A DNA stretch of 64,000 nucleotides from Paulownia fortunei (taxonomy: Eukaryota; Streptophyta; Magnoliopsida; Lamiales; Paulowniaceae). How positions within the stretch are numbered: position 1 is the stretch's first letter; each line of letters begins with the position of its first letter. Below the pieces are notes generated by a model. The model worked only from the letters and a program-made list of their open reading frames with translations, was not told the origin of the DNA and did no database searches. The stretch lies in contig CM033121.1 of the NCBI GenBank assembly GCA_019321725.1, positions 2,418,001 to 2,482,000 of the forward strand, read 5' to 3'. This document shows, piece after piece, positions 12,501 to 23,592 of the stretch. Both the position numbers and the translations under genes were made by a program.

Positions 12501-15500
12501 ACATTTTCTGCAAGATGTCGGTTCTTTCTCTCCGCTATACTATTTTGTTGTGGTGTGTTGGCACAAGTGTACTGATGACGTATTCGACATTCTTTTAGGT
12601 ATTATGAAAATTCGCTAAGTTATATTCTCTCCCGTTGTCTGTGCGCAGATCTTCTTTCTCATTTCTCCTTTAGCTAACTCTCTAAACTCTTTAAATTTTG
12701 AGATGTATCAGATTTTTCTTTCATAAAGAAAACCCGTACATACCTTGAGAAGTCATCAATGAATGTCACCATGTACTGCATGCCACCAATTAACGGTTGC
12801 TTAACAGGTCCAAACACATCAGAGTGAATTAACTCTAACGGTTCTTTTGGTTTAAACTTTGATTCCTTGTATGGTAATTGGTGACCTTTACCATACTGGC
12901 ATCCTGCACATATCGTGTATGTTCACACGTTAAGTTGAGGAAGCCCCTTAAGTATTAACTTTTTCACCATCTCACTTAGCTTGGAATAGCTAACATGGCT
13001 CAACCTTATATGCATACTCTGTTGAAATTATATAAATTGACTCCAACCGTCACCCCTCCATTGTCGGTGTTTATGAGATTTTAAAGTCACGATACACCTT
13101 CACATTTTGGGGACCGAACAAGACTTAGTAGCCTGATGATATTAATTGAGCTACAGATAGCAAGTTTTCTTCATTCATGGGACATGGTAAACATTTTGAA
13201 GTGGCACCTGGTTAGAATTATATCGAGGTGTAACTATTGCCTTGCCAATGTGAGCTATTAGTAACCTTGAGTTGTCAACTGTCACCACCATACGACTTCC
13301 TTTGTATTCAGACAGGTTTTTGCAACTTTTGTTTATCACCTGTTATATGATTTGAGCAACCTGAATCTACAATCCAGTCATTCTTATAGTCAATCTGTTC
13401 TGATGTTGTCACTCTGAGAGCTAATTATTCTTATACTGTAGCAAATAACGCTTCGGTGTCCCAACCATCTCCGTTATTTTCCTTAGAACTGGAAGTAGCA
13501 GTATTACTTTCAACATGCTTTTTCTTGGTCCAATAATCTTTCGCCATATGGCCCGGCTTCCAATAGTTGTAACAATTACCATCAAACTTTCTACTATTAT
13601 CGCAATTCTTTGAAGCTCTTCAAGGACGAGAGTCTCCCTTTCTTTAATGAATTTTCACTTTATCACCATCATTTTTAGATCCATTACCAGTGTGCCGCTT
13701 GAAATTGCCTTTGATTTTATTAGTGTATAGGGCTTCCTCTTCACCCTTCAGCAAGACTCATCCCATTTGCTTGACCACAGCTTCTTGACTTGCAAGTAAA
13801 TTTTCAAACTCAACAAGTGATGGTTGTGTCGGCCATCCTTATACAGCAACAACGAACCCTCGATATTCGGGTCTCAAACCATAGATAAATTATTCTTTTT
13901 ATCTTGGTTTCCCCAACAGGAGTTGTTGAATCTAACTCTGAAATTTCATGGCATATCGATTTCACCTTGTGAAAGTATTGGGCAATCACCATGTCACGTT
14001 GCGCCATCGATAACAGCTTGTTCTCAAGAAGTTGTAGTCTTGTATCATTCTTCCTTGAAAAAAATGTAACAAAAGTGTCCCATGCTTCCTTTGGTATTTT
14101 AGCATCCCTAATGTGCTCCAACATTTCTTCTTCAATTGTGGTCTTTAAAGCAAACATTGCTTTGTCTACTTTAATTTTCTATTTTTGCAAGATGCCATTT
14201 GCATCTTCTGTCGCTGGTTGTGTAGCTTCACTATCGTCGACGACCTCTTAAAGATCTTGTCCTTGCAAGTAGGACAACATGCACGTAGCCCACACGTTGT
14301 AATTTTGGTTGTTGAGTTTCTTGATTTCTCCAACTACTTGAAGATCTCCCATCGTGTCGGCAAAATTTTTATATTATTGAACAAGTTTCAACAATAAACT
14401 TGCAGGGCACTGAACTCCTCACGACTCAAAAAAACTCCCTCAATAACAATCTCAAAAAATCTTTTCTGATGTGAAAGTTCAGTCAAAGCTGCAACCACAG
14501 AGCATACTTAGAATTTCAAGAGATGCGACACCCCTGCAGTCTCAGACGGTCCCGCTCTAGTATCAAATGTTGAGAAAAATTTAGAATATATAATTTTAAA
14601 TTTTATCTTTTGAATAAGAAATTCATTCTAAAATCAGAGACACAACAAAGACTTTATAAAACTTTAAGATGTTACAAAAAAAAAAAAAAACTCTCAATTC
14701 TCACAAATACTCAAAACTAACAAAACTCCACTAGACTACTAGTCTTATTTTCTTCTTCATTCCTTGATGATTTACAAGGCTAGGAACTTGCGTATTTATA
14801 GAAGAAGAAATGAAATACACACCACACATTTAATAAATTTTATTAATTTTCTACCACACAAATTATAAAAACTTAATTAATTTAAATCTACATAAATTGA
14901 AATACACATAACTTAATAATTTAATTAATGGATAACATTTATCTTCAACATTACTTGTAGTACTATTGATTTATGATTTTTGGTGCTTGAGAATGGCATT
15001 CTTGTAAAGTACAAGTATGCAATAACACATGAGCAAATTCTGCATGAAGATAGCATGTGGTAATTATGACAATTATGTCTGATACAAAAAGATTATTTCA
15101 GTACCTTCACGTCCTATAAAATATCTGTGCTTATCTCTGAAATATTAGCTAAATCTAATGAACAAAACTGCATCCTGTTCATAACAGAATTTGGCTGAGT
15201 ATTTCTTCTTCTTCTGCTCTGGTCTATCAATGGCAACATCTTAAGTTAAGCCACAAATCTCAAATTCATTCTGACAAGTTGAGTCTGTCAAATTCTTAAT
15301 CGGTAAATGTAACTGTATAAAATCATTCTACCACAAATAACATGTGCTTAAACGATTTTAATTGTTTCTAAAAAAGGAAGCTACAATTGGAGAAACCCTT
15401 TAAAGAAAGATTAATAGTTCGTACAAATTGCTTTAATGGAAAATGCATTGTTTCCATCGTCGTACTCTATCCATTATGTCTAATACAGTTATTAAAAGTG

Positions 15501-17616
15501 GTATGTATTTTTTGTTTCTGTAATTTCTTCAAGGCTAATCTGTTTCAATAACAGACCCCATCCAAATGAATGTTCTGGGAGTGATTTGGATGGAGACATA
15601 TACTTTGTTTGTTGGGACCCTGACTTGATTCCACCAAGGCAAGAGTCACCTATGGATTACAATCCCGCCCCCAGCACACGACTGGATCATGATGTGACAA
15701 TTGAGGTATTGGTACTCCATGCATTTTAGTTCTGAGATGGCACTGAGCTCGTGTTGTTATTAAAATTTTGAAATTAATGATGAATATTAACTATCATATA
15801 TAGAGATATACTCTTGTACAGGACAAGGAGAACATCTAAAGAAGCTAAAAAATGGCAAAAGAAACATGCATCTATCTGCTATCGGTCATTACACTTGTGT
15901 GTCATTGCCATTGTTAATCATGTTTGTTGTGAAATCCATAGAATTCACATGTTCCACTCTTGTTGTCATTGTTGTTTGCTTCTCTTCCTTCCCTTCTCCA
16001 TGAAAATGGCATTCAATTTGGTAATTACTTACTTTTTAACTAACTGAAGGCTTATCATACTGTTGTTGATACTGTTGAACAACTTCATGTTCTCAGTGTT
16101 GCTGGAAGTCTCAAGTATTCGTACTTCGAGATATTCTATAGGCAAAAATGTTTGAATAGGATCAATTTGAGTTTTTAGTACTTCATGACCTGCGTCTTTG
16201 CTGAAAATTGTCTATTATTATTCTGGTTAGAAGCACTTGGAATGTGTTAATTAATAGAAATTGTTTATTGAATTCTGTGAGATGTGTCTCATCATTAAGA
16301 CCTGTTAATCTTGAAGTAGTCATTCCCAACCTGTGCACAGTCCTGCATGATTTATGCATGATACTGATAATTTCGATCCTAAGATTGCGGGTGTCATCCA
16401 TAAGAATAGTTATATATCCTTCTGCAGGTTGAAGATAGCAAGTTTGGCAGTAGAACATTTTCCATGATGAATGTTTATTAAGAATGTGGAAAATTTTGAC
16501 AAGTTTGAAACTTATGTTACCGACTGATGTTCAGAGAGCTCTCAGTAAAAGACCTAAATAGTGCCAGAGTAACAGCATGTTGAGTGTTTTCTTCTTTACA
16601 TTATGTCATGTCTTTTGTACCATTGTGAAAGTGATTTTGAAAGTCTGAACAAGGTTAAAACATAATCGATTAGACAGAGTAAGTAGAGCGGTGCTCTCAT
16701 GTTGGAACTTAAAACACTTGATTATCAGATAACAAATTCATAGCAAATTAGTAGTTTCCAATGCTTTTGCCAGCACATTTTTTTGTCTCACTTCACCGCA
16801 TTTTACCTTCTCTCTGTGCTACAGGAAGTTGAGGAATACTTCACCAATTACATTGTGAACGATAGTTTAGGAATCATTGCCAATGCCCACACTGTCTTTG
16901 CTGACAAGGAGCCATCCACGGCATTAAGTGAGCACTGTTCAGAGCTGGCTAGGTTGTTCTCAATAGCAGTTGACTTTCCCAAAACTGGCATCCCTGCAGA
17001 AATCCCACCTCATTTACGTGTGAAAGAATACCCAGATTTCATGGACAAGCCTAACAAGACCACCTATGAATCTTACCGTGTAATCGGGAAGCTTTTCAGG
17101 GAGGTTAAAGATATTGCCCCTCACACCACCTCTTTCAGGTCCTTCACCAAAGAAGTGGCAATGAGGTCTTATGACCCTGATATGGAAGTTGATGGATTTA
17201 AAGATTACATTGATGAAGCCTTTGAATACAAAACGGAGTATGATTACAAGTTGGGTAACTTGATGGATTATTACGGCATAAAAACTGAGACTGAAATACT
17301 GAGTGGTGGTGTCATGAGGATGTCGAAAACTTTCGATCTAAGAAAAGATGCAGAAGCTATTGGTGCTGCTGTGAGGTCTTTGAGGAATGAAGCTAGATCC
17401 TGGTTCAAGAGAGGAAGTGAATCAGATGATCCATATGCAAAGGCATCAGCTTGGTATCATGTGACATATCATCCTGACTTTTGGGGTTCCTACAATGAGG
17501 GAATGAAGAGGGATCACTACATTAGTTTCCCCTGGTGTGTGTATGACAAGCTGGTCCAGATCAAGAAGGACAACTTAGAAGGTCTCCTAACATATCTTCA
17601 CTTGAATGGAACTTAA
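6593..17616 (+). CDS. RDR1: RNA-dependent RNA polymerase 1
   Basis: This enzyme copies single-stranded RNA into double-stranded RNA to feed antiviral and endogenous RNA silencing; in plants RDR1 is the salicylate- and virus-induced paralogue. Coding exons are 6593-7099, 7917-9793, 15555-15705 and 16825-17616. All junctions are GT-AG and phases join without a break, giving 3327 bp and 1108 aa, normal for RDR1. The start [10 protein letters not shown] matches the RDR1 N terminus, an RRM-like region over roughly the first 100 residues. The catalytic DLDGD lies at residues 805-809 in exon 3, within a context [11 protein letters not shown]. The C terminus is complete. RDR2 is less likely because its N terminus differs. 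The third intron (9794-15554) was enlarged by an antisense copia insertion but the exons are intact. It converges on the RimP-like gene. Confidence 0.95.
9974..10358 (-). repeat. Copia 3' LTR
   Basis: Aligns along its length with 14568-14950 apart from scattered substitutions and small indels. The outer end is TG; the inner end has lost the canonical CA (a C to G change). A TATAAATA box on the minus strand lies at 10200-10207. Confidence 0.88.
10359..10371 (-). other. Copia polypurine tract
   Basis: Read on the minus strand this is a purine run (TGAGGGAGAGT) immediately inside the 3' LTR, the expected primer site for plus-strand DNA synthesis. Confidence 0.65.
10480..11830 (-). pseudogene. 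Copia reverse transcriptase and RNase H remnant
   Basis: Minus-strand frames encode typical copia RT blocks, including [12 protein letters not shown], the segment [20 protein letters not shown] and the active-site YVDD at 11255-11266 within [13 protein letters not shown]. Downstream come the connection region ([14 protein letters not shown]) and RNase H ([12 protein letters not shown]). The frame is broken repeatedly; one TAG at 10591-10593 interrupts RNase H right after a CDN motif. It cannot make an intact polyprotein. Confidence 0.9.
12600..13460 (-). pseudogene. Copia integrase remnant
   Basis: Minus-strand fragments include [15 protein letters not shown] and [16 protein letters not shown], the first part of the integrase catalytic core. 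They fall between the gag remnant and RT, the diagnostic copia order. Stops and frame changes interrupt it. Confidence 0.8.
13500..14350 (-). pseudogene. Copia gag remnant with damaged zinc knuckle
   Basis: A 115-codon open stretch at 13810-14157 matches the copia gag (UBN2-type) region, with [16 protein letters not shown] and [13 protein letters not shown]. Further on, around 13530-13580, a zinc knuckle reads [14 protein letters not shown]: the second and last cysteines of the CX2CX4HX4C pattern are replaced by tyrosine, so the knuckle would not bind zinc. Confidence 0.82.
14554..14566 (-). other. Copia primer binding site
   Basis: Just inside the 5' LTR the minus strand reads TTGATACTAGAGC, which resembles the initiator-Met tRNA complement TGGTATCAGAGC used by most plant copia elements, with a few mismatches. 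Confidence 0.6.
14568..14950 (-). repeat. Copia 5' LTR
   Basis: Bounded by TG...CA with short inverted termini (TGTTGA / TCAACA). A minus-strand TATAAATA at 14793-14800 is a plausible LTR promoter; any transcript would be antisense to RDR1. Confidence 0.9.
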
Positions 17617-17729
17617 GCCATCATCTGAATTTGAGATGAAAATTAAGTTCTATCCCCAGGAGGTGTCACTAATAGTTACTGTTTAATAGCAAGTATGAAT
17701 GTGAATCAGACTGCCAAGACCTCCTCATG

Positions 17730-17773
17730 TATGTATGTGTGTGTTTGTGTTTGTGTGTGTGTGTGTGTGTGTG
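17730..17773. repeat. (TG)n microsatellite
   Basis: Imperfect then perfect TG repeats, about 120 bp after the RDR1 stop, so probably in its 3'UTR. Confidence 0.9.
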
Positions 17774-18230
17774 ATAAAGTTTGCCTTGTCTACGGGCGAT
17801 GTCCCGGTTCATGGGCTGTGCTAAACATATAGCAGAATTATTGGATTCGGTGTCTGGAACTAATCCTCTAGAGTCCATTGGACTTTACCTAACTAGTCTT
17901 TAATGTTTAATACTTTAATCTTTCTTGTTTTTCCCATCTCCAGGTGGTAAGATTAAATGCTGGTGGAATTGTGAGCATATCTAATTTCCAGTTTCATGAA
18001 GGGATATTTCCAGGTATTCTTGCAATCAGTTCGAAATTTGGTTAAGGTGTGCAACCAATAAATACGGCTAAACTCAAACCAATAAAAAGTTGATTTAACC
18101 ACTAGGAATGAATTATTTTTGTAACACAGTAATTAGGTCAGTGAGGCTATTACTTCCCAAACATAAGAACAGTGTACATGCTTCACTAGGTGCACTCATC
18201 ACGATATCTATGAACTTGGATCCAGAGCTG

Positions 18231-18294
18231 GGTTCTCGGACCTTTTTCGGATCCAAAAGCTTGGTTCTCGGACTATTTCCGGATCCAACTTCGG
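18231..18294. repeat. 32-bp tandem duplication
   Basis: Two adjacent copies starting ggttctcggac and containing cggatccaa differ at only a few bases. Confidence 0.75.
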
Positions 18295-19063
18295 TTAAGA
18301 TACCGAGGATCAAATTGAACTCAATTTGCGAATTCAGATTTCAGCAGGAGATGGATGATGTACAGAGTTAATATCTTTCGTCTCTTTGTCCATCCAGACG
18401 GCCAACCTTACAGACCCCAAATACCCAGCTCACGGTGGTTGGTTGGTAGAATCCATACAAAAATAAGTTCCACTTTGTGAAACATGATCCAAAGAGCATT
18501 TTTGCGGCTGCATTCTGTCGAAGTAATTATCATGGCCAGTGAACAGCCTTAAAATGCCAGCACCGTTCTTATGAATTATTTAGTTGCACCACAAGGTGGC
18601 CACTATTAGGGATAAAAGCCTTCCAACAAGCAGAAAGATGTACTCCTAGTAAAAGAGTAACAGCAACACTGGGAGCAGTTAGAATGGTAAAGATCACAAG
18701 ATAATCTGAAGGAGACAAAATTTTAGGCAATATAATCTTAACTTTGTTCGAAGACTGGTGGTGAAAAATGTAAATAATCAATGGCAGATCCTATGAAGAA
18801 CAAGTATACAACCGACTCTTCAGTGATTATAAGATACTACAAGCTTTTCGTTGATTTGTTCTTAGGACGGGGGGTGGGGAGATGGGGTTAGTTTTGGTTC
18901 TTATCCTCAGCGGGATTGTGTTTCCAGCTTTAGTACTCAAAATTCCAAGAAGTATGTACCAATCTTCTTGACATTCATTCTTCACTGATGATGATCACAT
19001 TCCATGGTATATTTTTGCTCAAGCTGTAAAGGATATGTAAACCTACCCTCATTACTGCCTTCA

Positions 19064-22000
19064 CTAGTAACTAATATAAAGAGTTACCCGCTTAATCACA
19101 GCATATGGTAGTTTTAGTCTGCAGTCTCTCTGTTTACGGCTCAATGGCCTCCCCTTAGCTGAGGGATCTCGATTTTCCCTCACGTCCGCCAACTTCCAAA
19201 CGCAGCATCTTGATTCTGTTTCAATGGAGTCCAGAAAATACACTCCGTTCTTTTCTGGACATCTAGCATCTGCATCTTCCAAGTAGCTGACTACCATTGG
19301 CATGCCCCTGAACCTCAACAGGTCATCCGGTACTCTCAGTAGCCGATCCGCACCAGGACTTGATACCTTGAGAAGAAAATAAGATCCCAAAAGAATGTTG
19401 AGCAGAATCAGCTGATCCATTTGCTTCATTAAAAAAATCTTAATTGAAACAGCATAAAACCATTGTTTTGCAAATCTGAAAATAATAGACCTAGTCAAAG
19501 TATTACTTCAAGAGCTAAATCATCAGGGATTTCTCCTCTTGCACCAACTTCATCCAATTTTTTCTTAAATTGGCGACTGAAAGATTCGATCTCCTCCATG
19601 TTGGGACACCCATATCTGATTGAAGACAGACAAGATAGTAGGAAATAATCATACTTGGAAATCTGATTCAGAAAACAAACATTCTTTTAACATGGAAATC
19701 AAGAGTATAATGGTCATCCTTTTCCACCGACAAAAAATAAGTTTAATAATATAAAATAGGTGAATTACAAAAACTATCCCTAAAGTTTGACTTCATTACA
19801 AAAAAAACCCAACTAACCTTCAAAATTACAAAAACCACTTTTGAGGTTTGCATCCGTCTTAAATTTTGCACCAACCGTTAGTTGACCTAACGGAAATTGC
19901 CGACGTCATCAAAAAATTAATATAAAAATCCAAGTTTGCCCCCTTGAATTACTATTTACAAAATGTGTTTTGACAAAAATGCTCTTGAGGCTATTTGTAC
20001 TACAGGGATATAATTGTTATAATTTTTATGTTCATTAGATATCACAATTTGAGTAACATTTTAATTCCTTTTGCATATTTTTATGATTTTTTTTATTTTT
20101 TTTATCAAAACATACTTATTTTATTGTACAAAACTTACTTTAGTATATTTTCATGATTTCTTTTTTTCACTAGTTTTTAAATATTAATAATTTGAGCAAA
20201 ATTTAAAGCTTAAAGTTTGCTCATATTATATATCATAAACTAGATAAATTTAAATATTAATGCAAGTTTATATTTAAAGACTAGAATATATATTTAAATT
20301 CAAAATTTTAAAAAATAGATATACATATACACAAAACAAATAAAAAAATAAAAAATAAAAAAAGGTAAATTGCAAAACATAATTTTGATAATTAAATAAA
20401 AAATAATTTAGATAATATTTATAAATTATTTTTAAAAGTGATAAAACATATAAATATTAAAAAAATAAAAATAAAAATAAAAAAATTACTATTCATCTTT
20501 TTCATCACCTCTCTCCCACCTCTTCCCGCGATCCCCCCTTCCCTCCCCCCCAACACCACCTCCATTTCCCCCCTCTACCCGCTGACGCAATCCCCCCCTT
20601 CCCGGACAATTGATATTTATTTTGGGGACAACTCTTGAAGTTTAAGCTATTTACAGAAAAATCCATCTAAGTTTGTAAATTACAAATACCACCTTGGCAT
20701 TTGTTTTTATTTTACAAATTACACCTACTAAGAGGGGTATTTGTAAAATAAAGACAAATCTCAAGGGGGCATTTATAATTTTGAAAGATAACTAGATTTT
20801 TTTGTAATTAGGCTAAACCATAGAGATAGTTTTTGTAATTTACCCTTTATTTTAACTTAAGGGCAAAGTTGTCTCTTCACATTTTTTAAAATTTCAGCTT
20901 TTATTAAAAAAAAAAATTGCAAGGGTAATTTTAATTTTTCGTCAATTTAGTTTGACCAGACTTCTGTTAGTTAGAAGGGAGTGTTTGTAATTTTGAAAAT
21001 TAGTTGGGTTTTTTTGTAATTAGGTCAAATCTCAAGAGTAGTTTTTGTAATTCACCCATATAAAATTAATAGTCAATCACAAAGGATCACCAGTGTTGAT
21101 AGCTTCTATTTATGCTTCACATTTGTTTTTCTGCTTTTCCACATTGAAGAGATCAACCACGGTACAAAGGAAAAGTAGATACTCCGTTTGCCCACAGTAG
21201 AAGGTCCTAGTTTGCACTGGCATGGAGTTTTAAATAGGAGTTGAAAAAGTGAAAATTTTATTTTACTCTCATAATAATGGTTGACAAATAACAGCAGCAG
21301 CTTCATTACTTTAAATGATGGTTCGTTCGGAATTTAAATTTCCATTTCAGGAATGCCACACTATTTGTGCAAATTACAAAAAGAAATAGGAGCATTTTAC
21401 TTGGACACAGGGAGCATAAATCTGTATTTAAATGTAATGACCCAAACCCAATTTAATCCATCTAAACTTTATGCTCAATGATGCTCCATAATCTAGGAAA
21501 AGGAAGAAGAATAACCATGGTTGGGTAGCTTCCATGCATACTTCATTGCGTTTTTTATTTTTTTCTACATTTAAGAGAAGAAGCAAGATTATAAGAAATT
21601 ACAAAATCAAATAGAAAACAGTAGTCAAATCGATGGAACAGGAGGTGTTTGAGTAGCTTCCATGCATTTTTCACATATGTTAAAATGTTTTTCCCAATGC
21701 AACACAATTGTACCAAAGAAAAACAACAGGTAATAAACATGATTCTAGATAAGGCTCATCATAATATCATTTCAGAAATATTTAGTATGACAAGTACAAA
21801 TAGATCAAAACAGTGTAATTATGGAGTTTCCAGTTATTAATGAAAAATAAATAAATGGAGATTCATAAGTGGAAGAAGAAGCAACTGCCTCATCCAGGAC
21901 ATGCTATTCGGAAAAGCATGCTAATTGAAAGGTCTGCCCTTTGACAATTTTTACGTTTTTCTATAACATCGTGCATAATCAAATGTTTACTCTATGCATG

Positions 22001-23592
22001 GGATCATCCTAAATTTAGAAAATATTGTTAAACGAAATAGAATATATTGAGCCAATTGAAAGTCAAACAGATCCCTGGAAATGAATGTCAGATTGATCAT
22101 TCATGCATATTCTGTTCTGAACCTTGGCATTAAAAAAGATTGGCTGCCACGAAAAAGTTTACTGGTCATTCATTACTAGGTCTTCATTATTATCAATTCA
22201 TGTCAAGAACCTTTGGACGTCAACTAGAAACCTTTCTATGGAAACATATTTTTCAGAGCACAACAAACTGCTAAACAAAAGCCTTACTCATTTGAAAGTT
22301 TATCTAGTCTCACATAAATGTACCCTCGAGAAGAAGTTTTGAATGCATAGAGTTCCATGTCTTCACCAAACTCCTGCAGTACTTCTTGGGCTATGGATAG
22401 TGCTCTTTCACCCCAAGGGCAATTTTGCAGAACAACTCCACCACCATCACCTCCATCACCAACCTGAATTTTGTGATATGATGATCAATTGAAATATTGT
22501 GTAGATAAAGAGCTAAATTTGTGATTTGAGCTGCAAAATATCAAACATCAAACCATACCTCAGGCTCAGCTTCATCCTCTTCCTCCCATGAATCAATTGG
22601 TTCGACTTCTCCATTAGAATCTAGAACTTTCCACATACATAAAAATGCAAGCAAAGTGAAATGATATAAAATCTGAAAATGAATGAAGGGAGGGATCAAA
22701 GATGAGAAGGACGAATGAAAGTCTATGATTGCATGAATGTTTTTGACCTAATGAAATTGAAAAGGCATTGAGTATTTCTACCAAACTTATGTCTATGACA
22801 TAAGAACAACAAACTACCGAAATGGGTAACTTCAGTGTAGTAGTTTAGCACTACCTTGTGAAATTGGATTATTTATATCCATTCACATAAGAGCCCATGG
22901 TGACACATGTTCACATACAAGCAACCATATAGCCTTAGATATATGGGCGTAAACCCAAATTCTTCTTTCTTGCATTCCTCTCTTCCTCTCCTCTGTTAAT
23001 ACAACTTCTTTGTTGACACGTAACATGCTTTGGCTGTAAGAATACAAAAACCATTTAAGTTCGGCATTAAAATGGGACCAAGCCATCCATTTTCTCCCCT
23101 AGACAATTGCAAAACAAGAATATCAATCTTGCAATCACCATGTAGACAAAATAGCAAACACATGGTACGCAAAGACACTACAAATGAATAAAAACATCAA
23201 ATGAAGAGCTTACCATCACCAGACGCCTGGCGGGTTTCCTCAGTTATAGAAGAAGTAGCATGTAAATGACGAAGAGGGGTAATAGAAGCAAAATTAGACG
23301 TGGGTTTCAGAGAAACACATCCAGTTTCGAAGCTGTGAAGAATGCCATAAAGGCCTGGTTTTGGGGACGTCGGAACTGGAAGATCATGAATATGAGAAAA
23401 AAGAGTTGCAGAAAAGCAATTTTTTCTTAAGCCTCTGTACTGTAAGGAGGAGTAAATCCTACCAGCAATTGAATTTCTCATACTTCTTGGTGGGGTTGGG
23501 TGTGGGGGGTTAGGGGTGGTACGTTGGAAGACAGTGAAGTTCGCAGCTTTCTTACAGGTTCTGTGAAAAGGGTGAATTTTGTATAGATTCAT
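19064..23592 (-). CDS. RimP-like ribosome maturation factor, organelle-targeted
   Basis: Bacterial RimP (YhbC/UPF0090) helps mature the 30S ribosomal subunit; the plant homologue is expected to act on organellar ribosomes. Exons on the minus strand are 23592-23214, 22626-22559, 22463-22288, 19615-19507 and 19366-19064. Phases join exactly, giving 344 aa. Residues 1 to about 125 are rich in Arg, Ser and Thr and poor in acids, like a transit peptide; Met38 (23481) is an alternative start. An acidic linker (SWEEEDEAEPE) precedes the RimP N-terminal domain, about 160-255, ending in the signature LEVSSPGADR (245-252 for VSSPGADR). The C-terminal domain ends LPYAVIKRVTLYISY, the usual RimP ending. 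Intron 3 is 2.7 kb because it holds a Mutator-type element. The target organelle is not settled by sequence alone. Confidence 0.86.
19749..21066. mobile_element. Mutator-type non-autonomous element, 1300 bp
   Basis: The element 19758-21057 begins AGGTGAATTACAAAAACTA and ends with its inverse TAGTTTTTGTAATTCACCC. The 9-bp direct repeat atataaaat lies on both sides (19749-19757 and 21058-21066); 9 bp is the Mutator-superfamily signature. The interior contains a second, internal pair of related end-like sequences (about 20640-20850) and a CT-rich block at 20500-20605. No transposase is visible. It sits in intron 3 of the RimP-like gene. Confidence 0.87.

Larger units (their letters stand above)
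9969..14955 (-). mobile_element. Degenerate Ty1/copia LTR retrotransposon in RDR1 intron 3
   Basis: The element itself is 9974-14950, bounded by the 5-bp target duplication TTACT (9969-9973 and 14951-14955). LTRs of about 385 bp lie at both ends. Reading on the minus strand, the order is LTR, primer site, gag, integrase, reverse transcriptase, RNase H, polypurine tract, LTR; integrase before RT defines copia. Internal stops and frame changes occur throughout and the LTRs differ at many sites, so it is an old, non-autonomous copy. It is antisense to RDR1 and confined to the intron. Confidence 0.93.
17617..19063. other. Spacer between convergent RDR1 and RimP-like genes
   Basis: Holds the 3' ends of both genes, a TG microsatellite and a 32-bp tandem duplication. 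I see no further gene. Confidence 0.6.
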
